The position numbers were made by a program, and so were the translations under genes. 64,000 bases of DNA from Agmasoma carcini (nom. nud.) (Eukaryota > Microsporidia > Thelohaniidae): positions 62,001-126,000 of the forward strand of contig JAOXFI010000004.1 of assembly GCA_029232285.1 (NCBI GenBank), in the 5' to 3' direction. Shown here one piece after another: positions 31,205 to 41,741 of the stretch. The notes under the pieces were generated by a model. It was given only the letters and a program-made list of their open reading frames with translations. It was not told the origin of the DNA and made no database searches. Positions within the stretch are counted from its first letter, which is position 1. Every line of letters begins with the position of its first letter.

Positions 31205-31990
31205 TTTCAAGTGAAATATATATAATAAAAATTGTTGTTTTGACACCTCATGACAATATTTAATTCATATTATCAAACCTCTCTAAGTTCTTGGATCGAT
31301 TTTAACCCGCCTAAACGTTTTTGACCGTATTTGTATAATCTTCTCTTATATTTTTAAAAATTACTATCGAATTCTATATTTTAACTTAAAAATGCGAGTG
31401 ATAAAAAACAAATAATCTTTATTTAATATAAAACACCTAATTGTCCTATTATAGGAGATTTAAAGCCTAGTCTCTCTTGTATCTTCGCAAATTACTACTA
31501 TTATTTATTTACTTTGTTCCTTTTATATCTGTGGGCATTATTGTTTGATTAAAAATAGACTTTCTTCTGCTACAAGCAGTTTTATCAATTTGAACACTTC
31601 GACTGATGCCACTAATTTTACGTTTTTCACCTAATATTGCTTTAATAATTCGAATATTTTTTAGGTCTCATATGTGTGTTTTCACATATCTTAACGTGTG
31701 ATATTGCAGTCTAATACTTAAAATTGTATCAAAAGATCATTAATGGTAACCGTCTTAAGACATTTTACACATAAAATAAAGTCCTTATTGATTTTTTGTG
31801 AATATATGATGTTTTGTTAATAATTTTAAATATAAAAAGTGCTACTCAAAATCATTCTTCTTGTTCAAATGTTAAAACAAACATGCTTCTAACTCTATTG
31901 ATAAAATTTTGAGCTTTCCTACATAAATCTACAAAATATTATTTTTATATTTTACCGTTAGGTTTAACGAAGTAGATCTAATATTTCAAT
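31205..31990 (-). mobile_element. Decayed Merlin-type dispersed repeat, copy B
   Basis: Collinear with 16150-17040. It shares TATCTTCGCAAATTACTAC near 31482, AATGGTAACCGTCTTAAGAC near 31743, TACTCAAAATCATT near 31843 and CCTCATGACAATATTTAA near 31246. The minus strand encodes SVQIDKTACSRRKS near 31575, a good match to the VxIDE region with the first catalytic Asp of Merlin transposases. There are many stops. The ends are approximate. Confidence 0.65.
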
Positions 31991-34469
31991 TATACACATT
32001 TAATTGATGATTTTATTTTTAATATAACGAATCATAACATCTTTATTATGTTACAAGGGCTTTTATAAGATAATAAGAGGTGAAGCAGTAGTCTTAGAGT
32101 TTTAAAGTAAAAATGGTCTTTTAGATAAATCTAAATGATAAAACTTTGCATTCGATTTAGGACTGATTTAAAAGAAGCAAAAAATACAATGTGATTTAGT
32201 TTAAACCCCGCAATATAAAACCATTATTATTAGACGAACGCTCAAAAACACAATAAAAATTATAAATTTCACTTCACAAAAAATTCTATATTAATCAGTA
32301 AAGAAACAAAATAGGTGAAAGAGTTCAACCATATGTAAATGGTTTGATTTATTTAGATTGTTTTAACCTGAACTAGTTTCTGTTGATAATAAAAATTGAA
32401 TCACTTTTAAATAGATGAATCAATGCTTGTGGGCACAGAAAGTAGTTCAAGAGCAATTATGAGTAACAAAGCCAGCAAAATAGGCAAAATTAAAAGAAGT
32501 TTCTCTAAAATATTAGATGGTGTTTAGGTTTTTGGATCGATGCAGTGTAAAGATAAAATATTTTTATTTGAAAGACGAAATAAGGGAATACATTCGCTCA
32601 TGAATCAAATAGGGTTTAGTAATTTTTATAAATGCCCGTATACTTAAATTGAAACTTGTTAAATTAAATACGTTATAGTGTAAGTCATCAAAGGAATTCA
32701 TTTATTTTTGGTATGTGAACAACACAATCAATTAAAATATCAGAATTATGTCTATTTTTAATTTTTGGACACAATTCTATTGCCAAAAATTGATCAAATT
32801 CCAGTAAAATGTTTATAATATTGCTTTTATTATTAAAAAATCAACAAAATGCTCATAAAAATTTAGGTCTTAAAACAGTGCATACACATTTTATTCTTTT
32901 TACTTTAAGTTTTAAATTCTTTTACAAATTTGTAATTATGACAAACATTATTATTTATAGAGTTATAATGACTTAAATTGTTATAACATTGATGTTTATT
33001 GGTCTAAATGATACTTTTAGAGATATTTGACTATAAATTATAGGAATGATATTTGAAGCTCTCTTATCAAGTAAAACTCTGGTAAATACACATGCTATTT
33101 CGAAATCACATATAACAATATAAATGGCATCCGATTATTCAAGGGTGATCATCACTTATGATTTTAATTTTGTAGTTAATCATGGCTTCATCAATTTGAT
33201 CATTTATGCCGATCCCATCGTATTTACTTGTCAAAAAGATATAATTTTTTTAATATTGTTAGTCTATTGTAATACTCTATTATTGAGTTTCAAATTTGTT
33301 TAGACAAAGGTATTAATATTGTCAAAATGAACCGAAATCATAATTAAAAGGTTTAATCAAGACCCTGTTCTCATATAAGTTTTTAGAATGATCTTAGCAA
33401 TTAGTGTTAAAACACCTCAAATAAATCCCATCAATATCGTGGTTAATTTAATTTATTATATTTGATTTAAATTTTTCGAATCTTTTTCTTTCATCAGATG
33501 CTTTATAAAATCTGAATCGCTCATATTCCTTATAGTCTATTCTAATTCATCAGGCAACATAAAAAAATATAAAATTGATGTGATCCAAATATCATGATTA
33601 TTAAAAAACAAAAATCTAATAAAAATTAGTAAAATAACAGTCAGGAATTTTAGCCATATTCATATTTTATATCAGTAAAAAGGTTTTAAATTTATTGAAC
33701 ATACTTTTTACATATCAAAAATAAAAAGAATTATTGACAAGCAATATCATAGAAATATATTATAAAATTGGCTGAAATATACTTTGCTTAGTTCTTTTTT
33801 ATTGCAATGATCTCAAAGCATCAGTAGAAACCTAAAAAGTGAAAAACTAAAGGGAGAAGATAAAAACGACAATATACGTAAGTGCTTCGGTAAAAGAAAA
33901 ACGAAACTGTCATTTCAAGCTAAACTATATATAGATAGTTACGACAAGATTTTAAAACACAATATCATAAGATGCATTTGTAGCTAAGCTTAGATTCTAC
34001 AGCAGACCAACCAGTTAATATCTTAAAAATTTTGATATGGCAATTTTCTACTATAATAAGCTCGTCTTTCATTCAACTGAAAGCTAGTTCCAGAGTGAGC
34101 AAAACTATATGATCTTAACAAGCCTTAAATGTTATAATCTAACTCTTTGGAGTTTACAATCAAAACAACATGAAGGTATAGATTCTTCACCGACTCTATT
34201 TGAAAAAAAGGTGCTTTTGGGATACGTGATCATAGATTAAAAATTTTATCTGATAACGAATAACCTTATAATACTTTTTATATAGATGTTTATAGTAAAA
34301 ATATTTATTTGTAACATACAATTATAATAAATTTATATAAATAATCTAATTTTTAATTATTTTTTGTATACGTTAAAAGAATCAAGATTTTATATGTATC
34401 CTATGAGTAAATAATAACAAACATTGATTATAAACATTTATTTATCAAAGCAACTGAATTTTATAATAT
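31991..34469. other. Gene-free AT-rich region
   Basis: About 2.5 kb with no supported gene, RNA or repeat. All frames are densely interrupted. Confidence 0.4.
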
Positions 34470-35330
34470 TATTAGTGAAGAGGTCAAATCATTTTAATTT
34501 ATAAGAAGACATGGTCTAAAAGATAAAATAGACGAAATAAGAAACCGCCAATGCTGTGGAGGTGAATTACGAAAAGCTAAAAAATAAAATAAAAATGTTA
34601 TGTTGGCATTGAGGTGTAGAAATAGAAACTATCAAACCATTACTCGAACAATATAATTAAAATGATTTTAATTTTTGGAATATATGATATAAGAACATCA
34701 AGATTAACAATTTGTCAAATATTGAATTTAGCCTTTTATTAAACATGGAAATACCATAAAGAATGGTCCAGCAATTAACTGATAGAAGTAGTGACACAAT
34801 TTATAATTGGTTCAAAATATTTTATGGGGTTTGCTCAGAAATAACATCAATTTCAAAAAGGAAAAAAATGTTGTGTACTATAGAACACTCTGATTAAAAA
34901 GACAAATCCAAGTTCTTGAGAAGAGTGTGTAACAGGGGTTGCTTATTACAGGGCGATGAACCAGAAGGTTTGATCGATCCCGAAGCAAATATAATAAATA
35001 ATGGCAATAGAATCGATGGTCCTTAGGGGTTTGATTTAGTTAAAGAAAATGAGTTAAGTTAACATTAAAACTTATTATACAAAGAGAAGTGAAAAATTAT
35101 TCAAATATATATGATCTTAATTATGTACACTGCACCGTCAATCATCAATCTAACTCTGTCGATCCACTGACTGGTGCACTTACTTAGGTTATAAAAGATC
35201 TTGGCTAGATAGTAGAATCAAAATACTAAAAAAATAAGAGGTGTAACACCTAGTATATTTCAGTCTCATCTGTATTTTATATATTGGAAGAGATCCAAGA
35301 GGCAGCATAGTGATATTTTCATTGCCTTTC
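34470..35330 (+). pseudogene. Merlin/IS1595-like transposase pseudogene, near full length
   Basis: In shifting frames the plus strand gives GLKDKIDEIRNRQCCGGELRK and VMLALRCRN (zinc-ribbon-like start), IEHSD near 34885, GCLLQGDEPEGLIDP, NRIDGP-GFDLVKENEL near 35010, LIIQREVKNYSNIY near 35070, then YVHCTVNHQSNSVDPLTGAL near 35125 and VIKDLG. This is a different Merlin lineage from the copies at 28479 and 29190, because the VDPLTGAxT motif is the bacterial-like ISXO2 form. Many stops make it inactive. Confidence 0.75.
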
Positions 35331-36035
35331 TTAAATATAAAAATTCTATTTAAAATTATTTTATTTATTAAAATTTAATTATTCAATAAGCACCATAATA
35401 TGTTTATAGTATAGATCAATTGATCAAAAAATTTAGAAACTGGAAACTCACATATTTTATTAATGTTTCTTTTGAGATCACATATCCAAACAGTCCATAA
35501 AAATTACTAGATTGCAAATCAAAACAACACCAATTTTTGTTATTTTTATTGTAAAAAATCAATTAGAAAAATGAATATAAATACTATATATAAGCTGTCT
35601 GGTGCCTTTAAGGTCTTACTATCACCATCTAAGATAATATGAAGAACAAATTTTACCTAATCATGATAAATATATGGTCACAATCCCTTGTTGTTTGTTC
35701 TTTCAACTTACATTATATTTTAAAATGTTTGATTTTAGGGGTTTTACTTTACTTGCTGGTTCGGCTTTTCTTTTTTGATTGATGATACTTTTAAAAAAAT
35801 TAAAAATGAACGGAGAGGATCACAATCGATACTACTTTGTGCTGTTTATGTTTTTCTTTTTCATTCTTTTGAATAATAAAACTATTATTATTTGCTGATA
35901 TATCATCAATACTATATTTTGATATATTTGAACATAATGATAAACACTTTATGTATCATGTCATTCTATATATCAATTTTTTATATTTATTTAATAAATA
36001 TAATTTTTTTTTGAAATTTAAAAATTTTTTTGCCT
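35331..36035. other. AT-rich spacer before EXO1
   Basis: A 705-bp gene-free stretch at the right edge of the transposon block. The last bases carry TTAAAAATTTTTTTGCCT, the start-proximal element of the EXO1 gene. Confidence 0.4.
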
Positions 36036-37067
36036 ATGGGAATAACAGGATTATTGCCTATCGTTAAGCCTGCAATTGCTTCAAAGTCACTGAAGCTTTA
36101 TAAAAGTAAAAAGATTGGTATTGATGGTCATGTATGGTTGCATCAAATTTTACCAAACTTAGCTATAGATATATATGAAGGTAAGGAAATATCTAAGCAT
36201 ATACCAATGTTCCTTGCTAGGGTGAAATATTTAAAAGATTTACAAATAATACCAATTATAGTGTTTGATGGGGGTTCATTACCATCAAAAGAAAAAACAA
36301 ATAAGTTGCGCAGAGAGAATCGAGAGAGGTATAGACTAGAAGTGGAGGATCTTTTAAAGAAAGGAAGGAAGACGGAAGCCAAAGATCTAATGAAAAGGTG
36401 TGTTTACATCACTGAAAACATGTTTTGCACTCTTTTAAGAGCACTACAAGCTGAAAATATTGAATATATTGTAAGTCCTTATGAATCTGATGCTCAGCTT
36501 TATCATTTAGAAAGGATTAATTATATTGATGCTATTCTAACAGAAGATTCAGATTTGATACCATATGGAGCTAAAAGGATTCTATTTAAGCTTTCAGGTG
36601 GTAAGGTTGATGAATTTGATAGAAGTAAGCTAAAAAAGATTGGTAAATTCTTTGAAGAAAATATTTTAGATATTTGCATATTAAGTGGATGTGATTATCT
36701 TAGTTCTATTAAAGGTGTTGGTTTAAAGACAACTATTAAGAAACTTGAAGAATTTGATGATGTAAGAGAATTCGTTGCATATATAGGTGAAAAGAAAGAG
36801 GTACCAGATAACTATTTAGATGAATTCGCTAGAGCTAAGCTTACCTTCCTTCATCACATAGTTTATGATCCAAATCTTGAGAAGAATGTTCATCTTAATC
36901 CTACAAATACTGACTTTGAATTTTTAGGAAATATTAAACCATCACTCTTAGTATTTAAATCAAAAGTCACAGATGACATTAACCTGAATAGGCACTTTTC
37001 CCCGACAATCTTTAATAAAATAGATGACGAAGTCGAAGTAAAAGAAATTCTACAATCTGATAAATAA
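36036..37067 (+). CDS. EXO1: Exonuclease 1 (XPG/Rad2 family), nuclease core only
   Basis: A 343-aa 5' nuclease of the Rad2/XPG family. The N-domain starts MGITGLLPIVKP and has the metal Asp in KIGIDGHVWLHQ (about 28-39) and VFDGGSLPSKEKT (about 74-86). The I-domain has YIVSPYESDAQLYHLERI (about 145-162) and ILTEDSDLIPYGAKRILFK. The helix-hairpin-helix region is CDYLSSIKGVGLKTTI. The arrangement and WLH motif fit EXO1, which acts in mismatch repair and end resection, better than FEN1, which has a PCNA box at its end. Yeast Exo1 is about 700 aa; here the regulatory tail is absent. ATG at 36036 follows AAAAATTTTTTTGCCT; an upstream TTG is disregarded. Confidence 0.85.
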   Translation: MGITGLLPIVKPAIASKSLKLYKSKKIGIDGHVWLHQILPNLAIDIYEGKEISKHIPMFLARVKYLKDLQIIPIIVFDGGSLPSKEKTNKLRRENRERYRLEVEDLLKKGRKTEAKDLMKRCVYITENMFCTLLRALQAENIEYIVSPYESDAQLYHLERINYIDAILTEDSDLIPYGAKRILFKLSGGKVDEFDRSKLKKIGKFFEENILDICILSGCDYLSSIKGVGLKTTIKKLEEFDDVREFVAYIGEKKEVPDNYLDEFARAKLTFLHHIVYDPNLEKNVHLNPTNTDFEFLGNIKPSLLVFKSKVTDDINLNRHFSPTIFNKIDDEVEVKEILQSDK

Positions 37068-37175
37068 ATCATGTTAGATTAGAATAATATATTATATATA
37101 ATCACAATCCAAACAAAAACATACGTCTATCATTTCCTAAGATAAATACTTTTTAAAATTTATTACTTTGATATT

Positions 37176-37769
37176 TTATTTTTCTGAGGATTCCTCGTCA
37201 TTTTCTATTATTTTAAAGCCAAACAATCTTGGCTCATAAGGCATACATTTATTTTTATCAAAGCGATGAGAGTAATACATTAGGAGCAGATGAGGGAATG
37301 TTTGCCCCCATGCGCATCCATCTATGGTTCTTATACTTTCCTTTCTAGGCTCATAAAGATTAACACAATTATAACAATAAAGCTTGGTACAAGAGATGCC
37401 GTGTTCATCAGTTAGACCTATTGGCACTAAAGGCATATCTTTACACCCATAACGAGAACAAGTGCCATATTCTCTATCCAAGATTCTTTCCAGCATCATA
37501 GCCATACCATCCTTTGTCAATAAAAATCTCTGATGAATTAGATAGTATATCAATGTTTCTGTTTTAAAATCTGATTGCCTAGACTTGTCTTGTATTCTTA
37601 GATAAGCACTTTCAAAATTCGGAAATAGGTTTCTTAAGCCATGTAGATTGAATCTATCTTCGATAAAGTAATCAGGAACTCTAAGAAGGTATTTGTTCTC
37701 ACGCCTCTTCATAAACTTAATTATCCAAGGATCTTTACTATATTCTTCTTCGGATGAGCTATCAACCAT
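37176..37769 (-). CDS. CKB1: Casein kinase II regulatory (beta) subunit
   Basis: A 197-aa regulatory subunit that dimerises and stabilises the CK2 holoenzyme. It has the acidic start (SSSEEEYSKDPWI), DYFIEDRFNLHGL (about 33-45), and the Zn-binding site Cys104, Cys109, Cys132 and Cys135 in CSRYGCKDMPLVPIGLTD and KLYCYNC. The closing TIDGCAWGQTFPHLLLM and YEPRLFGFKI complete the fold. The length matches the family core. It is tail-to-tail with EXO1 and divergent from VPS53, with 89 bp between start codons. Confidence 0.95.
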   Translation of the reverse strand: MVDSSSEEEYSKDPWIIKFMKRRENKYLLRVPDYFIEDRFNLHGLRNLFPNFESAYLRIQDKSRQSDFKTETLIYYLIHQRFLLTKDGMAMMLERILDREYGTCSRYGCKDMPLVPIGLTDEHGISCTKLYCYNCVNLYEPRKESIRTIDGCAWGQTFPHLLLMYYSHRFDKNKCMPYEPRLFGFKIIENDEESSEK

Positions 37770-37858
37770 GAAAGCGTGGTTTGTTTTTTTTTAAAATTTT
37801 AAAACAATTTCAAACAATGTTATAGCAAATAAATAAAAATGTTTTTTGTTTCAATATT

Positions 37859-39367
37859 ATGAACAATAAGTTACTGCAGCTATGTAAGGACAATAAATTA
37901 AAGGAGATATACGAAGTTATAGCCTCAAAAACCACCAGACCATCTTTAGAATACAAAGATTTAAATTTAACGATCCAAGATTTTGATTATCTAAAGAAAT
38001 ACACAATAAATGTTACAAGGGAAACCCTCTGTGCTTACAAGCCAATACCAAATGAGATAATGAAGGTTTCAAACATTCTAGGACATGAACATATTGATGA
38101 TATTAAACAATTGATCTCGAATTTTGTGATTTCACAGGAGTCAGCTGAACTATCACTTTTTCTTTCACAGAATTTCTACAATCTAGATTCTCTAAAGGAT
38201 TGTTTTTTGTATCTAGAAACAATTATTTTAGGATTATATGATAAATACGGGAATATACCTGATGAATGGAATATACAGCACAGTATATTGATAAAATCAA
38301 TTACAATGATAAAACAACGTATTTGTGATTATTTTTTTGCCACAGAAGCTGATGATGAATCATATACTAAAGGTTTTTCACATGCTTTAAGTTTTGAAAA
38401 AGGGCTACAGCCATATTTTGCCACCAAAACTTGTTGTGGATATGAAGGATCAAGCAATAAGAAAGGAAAGATGGTTGAGTGTATTCATACACGGATGCTC
38501 TCAAGTGTGTTTATTCCACACATATCAAAGTACTTTTCATATTACTTACGACCATTTACGACCGATCGATTCAATCAAAGCAAATGTGAACTTAATATAA
38601 TAGATCACTTCCTGTTATATTTTAGAGAAGTGAGTCAAATATGTGAGAAGGTTGAATATTTAGATGATAGTTCTACCTATTTTGAATTTATTAGACATGT
38701 AGATTCAACCCTATTAGTTACATTAAAGAGAATATCAACATCAACTAAATTTGAGGTAGGCGTGATCGTTATGAACACTTTAGTGTATATCAGCGATACT
38801 TTCAGGGATCTCGTACAAATGGTAAGATGTAAGGTTGATCTAAGCAGCGATTTCAAATCTTTAGATGAAATTTCTAGTATTGACAAGCATCAAACAAATA
38901 AACTTGAAAAAATTTTATATTGTAAATTTGACAAAAATAAAATTGTTTCGAATGGATATGAAGTTGTTAAGGGAACAATAGAAGAGCTATTTTCCTTAAT
39001 TACTAAAGAGAGCCTCTACGGGGAAACAAAATTTGCTTTATGTGACTTAATATTTTCTATTTACTTTCAAAAATTGACATCAATAAAAATGACACAAAAG
39101 TTGGCTATCAAAATGCTAGGAGAGGTATGTGAGCTAAAGTCGTATCTAGCAGAGGTAGAGTTTCCAACAGCACCTCTAAGAATTATTGAAACGTATATCA
39201 AAATATTCATACACCCTTCAGATGATCATGAATCATTTATATCGAATTTCGAAATTGTCGGTGGTAAATACTTTTCCTTTCATCAGGTTCTCAAAGCCCT
39301 AAAAGATGCAAAGCGAGCGGAAGAATTGTTTTTACTGTACAAGAAAACCCGAAAAAACTGTCCTTAA
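37859..39367 (+). CDS. VPS53: GARP/EARP tethering complex subunit VPS53
   Basis: A 502-aa all-helical protein matching Vps53, a subunit of the GARP complex that tethers endosome-derived vesicles at the trans-Golgi. The matching segments are LYDKYGNIPDEWNIQ (about 126-140), HALSFEKGLQPYF (about 175-187) and SSVFIPHISKYFSYY (about 219-233). They correspond in order and spacing to the YEEKYG..PxEW, TxxFExxLxxRF and xxxFEPHL blocks of the family. The fungal and animal proteins are 700-830 aa, so this copy is shortened at both ends. It is divergent from CKB1. Other CATCHR subunits such as Sec10 are less likely alternatives. Confidence 0.7.
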   Translation: MNNKLLQLCKDNKLKEIYEVIASKTTRPSLEYKDLNLTIQDFDYLKKYTINVTRETLCAYKPIPNEIMKVSNILGHEHIDDIKQLISNFVISQESAELSLFLSQNFYNLDSLKDCFLYLETIILGLYDKYGNIPDEWNIQHSILIKSITMIKQRICDYFFATEADDESYTKGFSHALSFEKGLQPYFATKTCCGYEGSSNKKGKMVECIHTRMLSSVFIPHISKYFSYYLRPFTTDRFNQSKCELNIIDHFLLYFREVSQICEKVEYLDDSSTYFEFIRHVDSTLLVTLKRISTSTKFEVGVIVMNTLVYISDTFRDLVQMVRCKVDLSSDFKSLDEISSIDKHQTNKLEKILYCKFDKNKIVSNGYEVVKGTIEELFSLITKESLYGETKFALCDLIFSIYFQKLTSIKMTQKLAIKMLGEVCELKSYLAEVEFPTAPLRIIETYIKIFIHPSDDHESFISNFEIVGGKYFSFHQVLKALKDAKRAEELFLLYKKTRKNCP

Positions 39368-39546
39368 TTAAATTACAACTTATTTATTTTAATATTTGTG
39401 ATTAAACCCCATCAGCAATAATTTTGGTACATTATATAGATGAAGCAGGTTTTTAACTGTTTTTATGGTGCAACGTATCAATAGAGGTAAATAAATTAGA
39501 TTATTCTCATGAGTTCATAAATAGTCTCATTTGCTAAAAATTTTCC

Positions 39547-39963
39547 ATGTCACAGCAAGATTTCAATTATATCCACAAAAAGAGAATTGACAATATTTTG
39601 AATGTTTGGATTGAAAGCGATACAATTTATAGCTTTAAAATAACAAAAAGGAATGACAACAATGAGATTCTTAAGTCCATCGATACTGCAGAAAACAAAA
39701 TTGAAATTTTTCTTCTTGATTCATCTTATGAAAATTTTTATTTAGAAAATTTTGTTAATAAAATAATGGAAATGCATAACATTTCTAGGACTACAATTCA
39801 ATGCGTTATCTATGAAGAAATTTCGAGCCAAGCACTTTTAAAAGCATTTTTGTTCATCTTTAGAGAAGAATTTAACTTAAATTGTTCAATTGAACAAAAT
39901 GAATCAAGATTTAGAATTTTATGCGATAATTCTATAATTTGTGAAACAAATTTTGTAATATGA
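39547..39963 (+). CDS. Hypothetical 138-aa protein
   Basis: Not recognised. It is a soluble protein of mixed helix and strand with no clear motif, signal peptide or membrane segment. It is likely real because it is a long frame in a dense gene island, begins with ATG directly after TAAAAATTTTCC, and ends 65 bp before the MSH5-like gene on the same strand. Confidence 0.6.
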   Translation: MSQQDFNYIHKKRIDNILNVWIESDTIYSFKITKRNDNNEILKSIDTAENKIEIFLLDSSYENFYLENFVNKIMEMHNISRTTIQCVIYEEISSQALLKAFLFIFREEFNLNCSIEQNESRFRILCDNSIICETNFVI

Positions 39964-40028
39964 ATAAATTTATGCATTTGCATTAATTTTTAAAAAAATA
40001 TAAATTTTGAGCATTTTTATTTTTAGCT

Positions 40029-41741
40029 ATGACAGACACCAAAATAGCATGTCTAACTTATGGACCTGAGGTGGGTTTTACGTTATTTGATGGTGTAAAT
40101 TACTTTGTTTCGGGTTTTAGTGTACCATTTAGACATTTACTTTGGATTCTAGAAAAATATGAAGTAAAAGAACTATTAATATCTGAAAAGGACAAACTTG
40201 TGTTTGACATAAATAGAGTAAAATCAAAACTAATTGTAGTAAATGAATTCAGATATATACACAAAACACCTAGAACTATGTCTTGGTTGTGTTTTAATGG
40301 ATTATCAAAGAAGTTAAGGCATGGTGGGTTTATTAGAAAGAATAATAAAGATGAACTAGGGGTAATATCGATATATCACGTCTATGAATACCAAAATAAT
40401 GCATATATGAGTATTGATAAGGGTACCTTAAAGATGTACAAGATATTATCAAACAATGACCACCCCAATAGATTCATAAAATCATTTAAGCCAATAAAAG
40501 ATAGCTTATTTGACATAATAAAGTTCACAAAAACAATTTTAGGCACTGACACTCTTAAATACTGGTTACATCACCCATTAAAAGATAAAAATGAATTAAT
40601 TAGGAGACAAACAATACAAAAAATGATTTTAGAGCATCATAAACTTATTTCTGATCAACTAAAATCAGTAAAAATCTCTAAAAACCCAATATTAAGTGGT
40701 GTGTCATTAATCACTTCTACAATAGAGGCTGTACTAAATATATCAGACATTTTAGAGCCGGTGTACCTGTTAGTTCAAAAGACGAAATATCAAGACTTGC
40801 TTCAATATATCAATAAAATCTATGAAGGTGACTTAATTAAGCCAGGTGTTGATCCAAAGTACGACAATAATAAAAAAATACTAGAAGATTTACCAGAGCA
40901 TCTAAACAAACTCGCTGTTAAGATGGCGAACAAATATAAAGTAAAATTGGCTATTATTTACTTTCCACAACTTGGATATTTAATAGAAAGTAATGAAAAG
41001 TTGGGAGAAGAAAAATTTAAGATAAAGAATAAAAATTATTATAAATCAGATGAGATGTGTACATTAGACAGAGAGATGGGGGATGTGCAAACACTTATTG
41101 AACAAAAAGAAGCCTTTTATAAGAGTAAAATCCACAAAAAGCTTTCTACATGTAGTTTATTTCATATATTTGATTATATAGGAAATGTAGATGCTTTGAC
41201 TTCACTAGCGGTCTATTGTAAGAACACGAATGGAGTATTTCCATCCTTTAATGATGGAAAAGAGATAAACATTGAACAATTAAGTGATTATCATGATGTA
41301 AACATATCAAAGTCAATAGTGTATATAGGAAACAAGAGCATGCTATCTAATGTAGCACATATTGTCGTATTATCACAGATAGGCGCATCTATACCATGTA
41401 GAAGGGCCACTATGGGCATATACGATAATATTTTGAGCGATGCTTATCAGCAGATGGATGATTCAAATATAGGCCTCTTTGAAGCGAAAATGAAAAGGTT
41501 AAAAAGTATAGTCCAAAGTTTTAATGAGGGTTCCCTTGTTCTACTTAAGAATGATTGGGTTAATTTCGACAAAAGGATACACCTTGCTATTCTGTTGGCG
41601 ATTTGTAAAAAGCTTTCAGGCTGTTTGATAATTATACGATTTGAATATTATAAAAATGATTTTATAAAAGACTTTGTTATAAGTGAATTAAAGAAACTGG
41701 GTTGTAACATTTTTAATAATTCAATAAATGAAATAGACTAA
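40029..41741 (+). CDS. MSH5: MSH5-like MutS homologue with degraded ATPase
   Basis: A 570-aa MutS-family protein. The core domain has FTKTILGTDTLKYWLHHPLKD (about 166-186, family GxxxLRxWLxxPLxD), the clamp/lever has IIYFPQLGYLIES (about 309-321), and LDREMGDVQTLIEQKE (about 346-361) is the block typical of MSH5. In the ATPase, residues 429-453 (SIVYIGNKSMLSNVAHIVVL then SQIGA) align with the Walker A region but lack GPNxxGKS, and LVLLKNDW (503-510) replaces the Walker B LVLIDEFG. The C-terminal third of the ATPase is cut short. MSH5 normally pairs with MSH4 to stabilise meiotic crossovers; here any role would have to be ATP-independent. ATG at 40029 follows AAATTTTGAGC. Confidence 0.75.
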   Translation: MTDTKIACLTYGPEVGFTLFDGVNYFVSGFSVPFRHLLWILEKYEVKELLISEKDKLVFDINRVKSKLIVVNEFRYIHKTPRTMSWLCFNGLSKKLRHGGFIRKNNKDELGVISIYHVYEYQNNAYMSIDKGTLKMYKILSNNDHPNRFIKSFKPIKDSLFDIIKFTKTILGTDTLKYWLHHPLKDKNELIRRQTIQKMILEHHKLISDQLKSVKISKNPILSGVSLITSTIEAVLNISDILEPVYLLVQKTKYQDLLQYINKIYEGDLIKPGVDPKYDNNKKILEDLPEHLNKLAVKMANKYKVKLAIIYFPQLGYLIESNEKLGEEKFKIKNKNYYKSDEMCTLDREMGDVQTLIEQKEAFYKSKIHKKLSTCSLFHIFDYIGNVDALTSLAVYCKNTNGVFPSFNDGKEINIEQLSDYHDVNISKSIVYIGNKSMLSNVAHIVVLSQIGASIPCRRATMGIYDNILSDAYQQMDDSNIGLFEAKMKRLKSIVQSFNEGSLVLLKNDWVNFDKRIHLAILLAICKKLSGCLIIIRFEYYKNDFIKDFVISELKKLGCNIFNNSINEID

